9,414 nt of DNA, from contig DAOVOW010000052.1 in NCBI GenBank assembly GCA_030629485.1, forward strand, positions 1 to 9,414, given 5' to 3'. Below, piece after piece: positions 5,954 to 9,414 of the stretch; the stretch's first letter is position 1; the number at the start of each line of letters is the position of its first letter. The notes under the pieces are model-generated. The model saw only the letters and a program-made list of their open reading frames with translations. It made no database searches and was not told where the DNA came from. A program made the position numbers and the translations under genes. This DNA is from a bacterium. Lineage in GTDB: Bacteria; Zixibacteria; MSB-5A5; GN15; FEB-12.

Positions 5954-6862
5954 ATGAGCGAGTTATTCGTATATGACCCGTCCAACGAGGCGAAGAACTT
6001 CCGCATTCCCGGTTTGCAGCACAAGTATCGGGAGACGGTGCTGTTGTTTGTGGCCGAGGATTGCCACTCCATCTGTGACTGGTGTTTCCGTAAGAGGCTG
6101 TTCGAAGGCGAGGCGTCGGAAAACGACATCGTAGTCGACAGAAAACAGGCGTTGGCGTATTTGCGAGAGCACACTGAGGTTCGCAGCATACTGATGAGCG
6201 GTGGTGACGCACTATTGGCCGAGCCAGAGTTGATGAGTGGACTTCTTAAGGGGATCAGCAGAATCAAGCATATCCACGATGTCCGGATCGGCACCCGCGC
6301 CCTGGTGCACGACCCCAGGCGCTATGCCAGGGTATTGCCCCACTTTGACGCCAGGAGAGTCTATATCGTCCTGCACGTGGTACGTCCCGAGGAAATCCGA
6401 CCGGCTCTGGTCGATGTGGTCAAAGCCTTCTCCAACTACACCTTTATGATTCAGACGCCCCTGTTACGCGACATCAACGACGACCCGCACGTGCTGGCTG
6501 ATCTCTGGTATGCCGCCGCTAAGGCCGGCATACAGCCATACTACGTCTTTCAGTGTCGACCAGCTCGCGGTAACGAACGCTACGCGCTCTCACTACGTGA
6601 GGGTCACGAGGTCTTTTCCGGCGCCCAGGCGCTCTGCACCGGCGTGGTCAAACCATGTCGTTACGTGATGTCGACCGGTTCCGGCAAATGGGAAATCATC
6701 GGCCAGGAGTACGAAGACATCATTCTGCGCTGTCATCAGGGAATCAGTCCGCTAATGGTCGGCATGATCCGTCGTGCCGATCCCAACGACGTCTGGTGGG
6801 ATTTGCGGGAAGGCGATCCGCTACTCAAAGACCTCCGTCGACATCACGCCTCGGGAGAATAG
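5954..6862 (+). CDS. Radical-SAM protein, lysine 2,3-aminomutase (KamA)-like
   Basis: A 302-residue radical-SAM enzyme of the KamA superfamily. The [4Fe-4S] cluster motif CxxxCxxC is at Cys37, Cys41 and Cys44 (CHSICDWC), preceded by the family phrase HKYRETVLLFV (23-33). MSGGDALL (81-88) matches the SGGDPL SAM-binding segment, VRIGTR (110-115) keeps the arginines that in KamA contact the substrate carboxylate, and TPLLRDIND (168-176) and QPYYVFQC (194-201) match the C-terminal barrel strands. TGSGK (241-245) aligns with the PGGGGK loop whose lysine carries PLP, so Lys245 is the candidate. Compared with KamA (about 416 residues) the N- and C-terminal extensions are missing. The two Asp that bind the lysine side chain are not conserved: QCDLS becomes QCRPA (Arg202), and VDAPGGGGK becomes MSTGSGK. 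A substrate other than lysine is likely. AAGGAG is 7 bases before the start. Confidence 0.88.
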   Translation: MSELFVYDPSNEAKNFRIPGLQHKYRETVLLFVAEDCHSICDWCFRKRLFEGEASENDIVVDRKQALAYLREHTEVRSILMSGGDALLAEPELMSGLLKGISRIKHIHDVRIGTRALVHDPRRYARVLPHFDARRVYIVLHVVRPEEIRPALVDVVKAFSNYTFMIQTPLLRDINDDPHVLADLWYAAAKAGIQPYYVFQCRPARGNERYALSLREGHEVFSGAQALCTGVVKPCRYVMSTGSGKWEIIGQEYEDIILRCHQGISPLMVGMIRRADPNDVWWDLREGDPLLKDLRRHHASGE

Positions 6863-7010
6863 CGACCAAAACCTGCCTTGTTGCCGGCCAATATCCAAGA
6901 AGTCGGTGACAAATCAATATCATTGCTGTAGATTTCCCCGCGATTGATGGAGCGCGATGCTCTGTTACAGCTGCGACATAACGATAAACGGAGTTACGGA
7001 GGAATAGACG

Positions 7011-7493
7011 ATAAAAAAAACAGCGCTGGTTTTGCTCCTGGTAATGATAATCGCTACCCTTGGCGCTATTGGCATGAGTTGTTCCTGAAGTGATACACCG
7101 ATGCAGTCTGCCTTCGTGGCTGAGCAGGGCGCTTGGCTCTGGATTCAGTCTTTTGGCGGTCTCAACGATGAGCTGCTTCTTGCAGATTCAGCCCCTTTCG
7201 CACGCGCTCTTGTCTTCAATCCGTTGGGGTCAGTGGAGTTCTGGGAAACTGAATGGTCCGAGAGTTTCGTCGAACCCGAATGGGAGGTCGGCTACACGAT
7301 TGAGTGGACTGTCGATACGGTGGTGCGACAGGCTGAGGGGGAAACTGTCGACTCGGTGGTGGTACGACGGCAGGTGCTCCGTTACGAAGGCGGAATTCAT
7401 GCACCGCAGACGATCGAATTCATTGGGCGCGACACACTGGTGTTAACGGATCTGATGATTAACGGGTATACGCACACCTATGAGAGGTTTTGA
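7011..7493 (+). pseudogene. Small G-x-W lipoprotein, first tandem copy, interrupted by TGA
   Basis: A single reading frame from 7011 to the TGA at 7491-7493 encodes a lipoprotein signal (KKTALVLLLVMIIATLGAI, lipobox GMSC with Cys24) joined to a mature domain starting GAWLWIQSFGG and ending GRDTLVLTDLMINGYTHTY. Two lesions stand out. GGAGGA at 6999-7004 is 6 bases before an ATA, where ATG is expected. A TGA (7086-7088) interrupts the frame two codons after the lipobox Cys. The paralog at 7546 has its Cys at the same position and an Arg codon (CGC) aligned with the TGA. An ATG at 7101 could start the mature part, but it has no ribosome binding site and would leave a cytosolic protein. Probably a decaying duplicate; recoding or assembly error are alternatives. 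The gap before it (6863-6998) shows nothing I can name. Confidence 0.7.
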
Positions 7494-7545
7494 TAACATT
7501 CCCTGCCGGGAACATGTTGATATGACAGAGTTGGAGGACAACAAA

Positions 7546-7992
7546 ATGACCAAAGCCATAAAGGCGATATCTCTTGCAGTCGTACTGCTCACCGTCACTT
7601 GCATGATGATTTCGTGTTCTCGCGGTACCCCGCCGGCGGCTGAGGAGGTGGACCTCGGCGAAGTAGGTACGTGGAACTGGGCCATGTCCATCGGCGGTAT
7701 CGCCGGTGATACGGTTTACGCTGACAGCGTGGATTATACGCGCCAATTGATCTTTGATGCCGACAGCAATTACGTCTACCTTCCTGACGGAATGATACAA
7801 TCGGATGGACGATACCTGATTGTCCGCGAGCCTCTACCCGGCACCGGGGAGATGGCCTGGGTAATCAAGTACAGTGACGAGCAGGTCCCTTCACAGATTG
7901 TTGAGCGGCTCGACGCGGACACGCTGGTGTTGAGCCCGCTGACGGTAGTAGATGCATACACCGACTACTTCGCCCGGATGATCGTACGGTAG
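7546..7992 (+). CDS. Small lipoprotein with G-x-W domain, intact tandem copy
   Basis: A 148-residue predicted lipoprotein. The start at 7546 is set by GGAGGA 7 bases upstream; an in-frame ATG at 7480 lies inside the end of the previous copy and lacks a signal-peptide context. Residues 1-23 (TKAIKAISLAVVLLTVTCMMIS) form a lipoprotein signal with Cys24 as the lipidated residue, followed by a short linker (RGTPPAAEEVD). The mature domain opens GTWNWAMSIGGIAGDTVYADS and ends VERLDADTLVLSPLTVVDAYTDYF. The G-x-W opening and the alternating beta-strand pattern recall small lipocalin-like beta-barrels, but this is weak evidence and no ligand can be named. It shares the GxWxW..S.GG and DTLVL motifs with the upstream copy 52 bases away. 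It would be anchored to the inner or outer membrane facing the periplasm. Confidence 0.85.
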   Translation: MTKAIKAISLAVVLLTVTCMMISCSRGTPPAAEEVDLGEVGTWNWAMSIGGIAGDTVYADSVDYTRQLIFDADSNYVYLPDGMIQSDGRYLIVREPLPGTGEMAWVIKYSDEQVPSQIVERLDADTLVLSPLTVVDAYTDYFARMIVR

Positions 7993-8022
7993 ACCTGGAC
8001 AACAGACGAAGATTACGAATAA

Positions 8023-8058
8023 CGGCCGCCTCAACACACGAGGGCGGCCGCTTTCATT
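8023..8058 (+). terminator. Intrinsic terminator after the lipoprotein gene
   Basis: CGGCCGCC (8023-8030) and GGCGGCCG (8043-8050) form a perfect 8-bp GC stem with a 12-base loop, followed by CTTTCATTTG. It sits 31 bases after the lipoprotein stop, between two converging genes. The minus-strand tail (TTATTC...) is only moderately T-rich, so service in both directions is possible but less sure. Confidence 0.75.
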
Positions 8059-8090
8059 TGTCCTGAAATCCTGCTATGACCCGATCGCCG

Positions 8091-9414
8091 CTAACAAACC
8101 GGTGCCGGGCCCTGGTTGAACATGTAGTCAACCAGATATACCAGATCGGCGATGTCAATTCCGTTCAAGCCGTCAACGTTGGCCGCATCTATGTTTGGAG
8201 GGGGCGGTCCACCGGTAAACATGTAGTCAACCATGTAGACCAGGTCGGCAATATCAGCCACGGTGCCGTTTCCGTCGATATCACCGCAGCGTCCGGTCTG
8301 CCAAACTCCAGCCACCACCCGCGGCTGGTAGACGACGTAGCCGGCGTCGAGTTCCAGCAGGCGCGACCCCAATGTCGTGGTGTCAATAGTGTTAGTGCCG
8401 CTGCCGACACCGACGGAAAAGTTCAGGTTGATAATTGGACCGTAGCCGGGGGACAAGGGTGGATTGCTGGTACTAACACCAGCTTTGAAACTGAAGGCCA
8501 GTTTCTTCGACGAAGGTGCGAACTGAACAAGTTGAACATAGTCAAAGTAGTCGGTGCGACAAGAGTCCGTGTCGAAACTTGTGTAAGTCAGATTGATGTC
8601 GCCTGAGTAGGATACCGGTAAGACCAGTTCCTCCATCGGATGAGAGTTGCGCAGGTAAACAGGGATGGAAACCGTTCCGCCCGGCGGCATAAACCCATCG
8701 TCAATTATGATCGTATCAGCCAGGGTCACGACCATCTTTTTAGTCGTATGGTTGTGCCATCCATCCGGCAGAAGGTTCTCAAGGTAGACATCGAACGCCC
8801 CGCCAGTGACATAGGTATGCTCGGGGTTTTTCACCGATGAACTACCACCGTCCCCGAAACGCCAGAGCCACTCACCGGCGCCGAGCGAGCTGTCAGTAAA
8901 CTGCACCGTCAGCGGCGCCCAACCGACCGTGGTGTCAGCGTAGAACTCGACCGGAGGACGATTAGTGTTGGCAAACACCATGTTATAGGTATCCCAATGG
9001 GAAATAGCCAGGTCATTGGTGAAAGAGTACTTGTAAAACACTATCGCGCTGACGGTCGGCGCCGTTCCCAGAGACACCCATCCCGACACCAAGTCGTAAC
9101 AGTAGTCTCCGTGCGACAACACAGCACCATCGACCAACACCGAATCCATGCTGAAGAGCGGCTGATGAGCAACATAGAAGAGCTTACGCCCGGTGGCATA
9201 GAAAGTGTCGGCCCGCTGCTCCACCCCGTTGCCGTCGACATCGATCCAGGCCATCTCCTCCACCACCGTCTCCGGATCGGCCCGCCACACTGGTGTCGTC
9301 GTGAAGGTACCGCCGATATTTTCATAGATGCGCGGCCGATCCCACCACCGCCCGGCGGCCAGGTCGTTGTCACCATCGTTGTCGTAATCATAGAGCGACA
9401 CCCCCGAACCATAC
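8091..9414 (-). CDS. Secreted FG-GAP/PKD/cohesin-like/dockerin protein, C-terminal part
   Basis: The frame is open to the window edge, so this is the last 440 or so residues of a larger protein; a GTG at 9401 is only an internal codon. Numbering from there: FG-GAP/VCBS-like calcium loops DYDNDGDNDLAAG (5-17) and DVDGNG (54-59); a PKD domain at about 148-228 with the hallmark APLTVQFTD (162-170), WRFGDGG (180-186) and NPEHTY (192-197); a cohesin-like beta-sandwich at about 229-368 (IPVYLRN, LVLPVSYSG, LAFSFKAG, IINLNFSVG); and a dockerin-type pair at 371-432 with the calcium loop DIDGNGTVADIAD and the repeated helix DLVY(M/L)VDYMF. It is expected to act outside the cell or on the surface. Combining cohesin-like and dockerin modules in one chain is frequent in non-cellulosomal bacteria. 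No signal peptide, catalytic domain or sorting tail is visible in this part. The stop lies 41 bases from the shared terminator. Confidence 0.85.
   Translation of the reverse strand, partial: YGSGVSLYDYDNDGDNDLAAGRWWDRPRIYENIGGTFTTTPVWRADPETVVEEMAWIDVDGNGVEQRADTFYATGRKLFYVAHQPLFSMDSVLVDGAVLSHGDYCYDLVSGWVSLGTAPTVSAIVFYKYSFTNDLAISHWDTYNMVFANTNRPPVEFYADTTVGWAPLTVQFTDSSLGAGEWLWRFGDGGSSSVKNPEHTYVTGGAFDVYLENLLPDGWHNHTTKKMVVTLADTIIIDDGFMPPGGTVSIPVYLRNSHPMEELVLPVSYSGDINLTYTSFDTDSCRTDYFDYVQLVQFAPSSKKLAFSFKAGVSTSNPPLSPGYGPIINLNFSVGVGSGTNTIDTTTLGSRLLELDAGYVVYQPRVVAGVWQTGRCGDIDGNGTVADIADLVYMVDYMFTGGPPPPNIDAANVDGLNGIDIADLVYLVDYMFNQGPAPVC

Noticed and set aside
7086..7130. Selenocysteine insertion at the in-frame TGA
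   Set aside because: The hairpin after the TGA has a mismatch and lies too far downstream for a bacterial SECIS, and the aligned residue in the paralog is Arg, not Cys. Kept only as an alternative to test.

Overview
The window looks like bacterial chromosome from an uncultured or little-cultured lineage of moderate GC content. Three traits suggest candidate division Zixibacteria or a neighbouring phylum: a secreted PKD/cohesin-like/dockerin protein at the right end whose dockerin helices read DLVYLVDYMF, small G-x-W lipoproteins, and degenerate intergenic repeats of the GTCATTGCGAGG and CTTCGACTCCGCTCAG types. This placement is inferred from protein style, not from a marker gene.

Left block (minus strand, 119-2602). 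Transcription runs right to left through a tautomerase-family protein, a 2H phosphoesterase (LigT/2'-5' RNA ligase-like), ribose-phosphate diphosphokinase (prs), a stub of a HAD hydrolase, and a VOC/glyoxalase-fold protein. The first two genes overlap by 13 bases and the others are closely spaced, so this is probably one small metabolic operon. The HAD gene has lost everything after about 42 codons. A repeat-rich gap (2603-2938) separates this block from the next.

Middle block (minus strand, 2939-5398). A class II Fic adenylyltransferase with a C-terminal winged-helix-like region is followed 12 bases later by a MATE-family exporter, very likely co-transcribed. A likely promoter lies just upstream of fic and is overlaid by four TAGC(C/G) repeats spaced about one helical turn apart.

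The 5399-5953 intergenic region is the most interesting regulatory stretch. A perfect 15-base palindrome (5732-5746) supplies a consensus TTGACA -35 box on each strand. Each box is followed at exactly 17 bases by a good -10 box, TACAAT rightward and TATAAC leftward. The rightward transcript has a leader of about 178 nt with mutually exclusive hairpins and then encodes a short radical-SAM protein of the lysine 2,3-aminomutase superfamily. That protein keeps the cluster cysteines and a candidate PLP lysine but lacks the lysine-side-chain-binding aspartates, so its substrate is unknown and probably not lysine.

Right block. Two tandem paralogous small lipoproteins follow on the plus strand. The first has ATA where the start codon should be and an in-frame TGA right after the lipobox cysteine, so it is a decaying copy or a recoding candidate. 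The second is intact and ends at a strong hairpin terminator. Converging on it from the right is the C-terminal part of a large secreted protein (FG-GAP, PKD, cohesin-like, dockerin) that runs off the window edge.

I see no CRISPR array, tRNA, rRNA, insertion sequence or phage gene. No single complete novel system is evident. The best candidates are the orphan aminomutase-like enzyme with its symmetric divergent promoter, and the interrupted lipoprotein copy.
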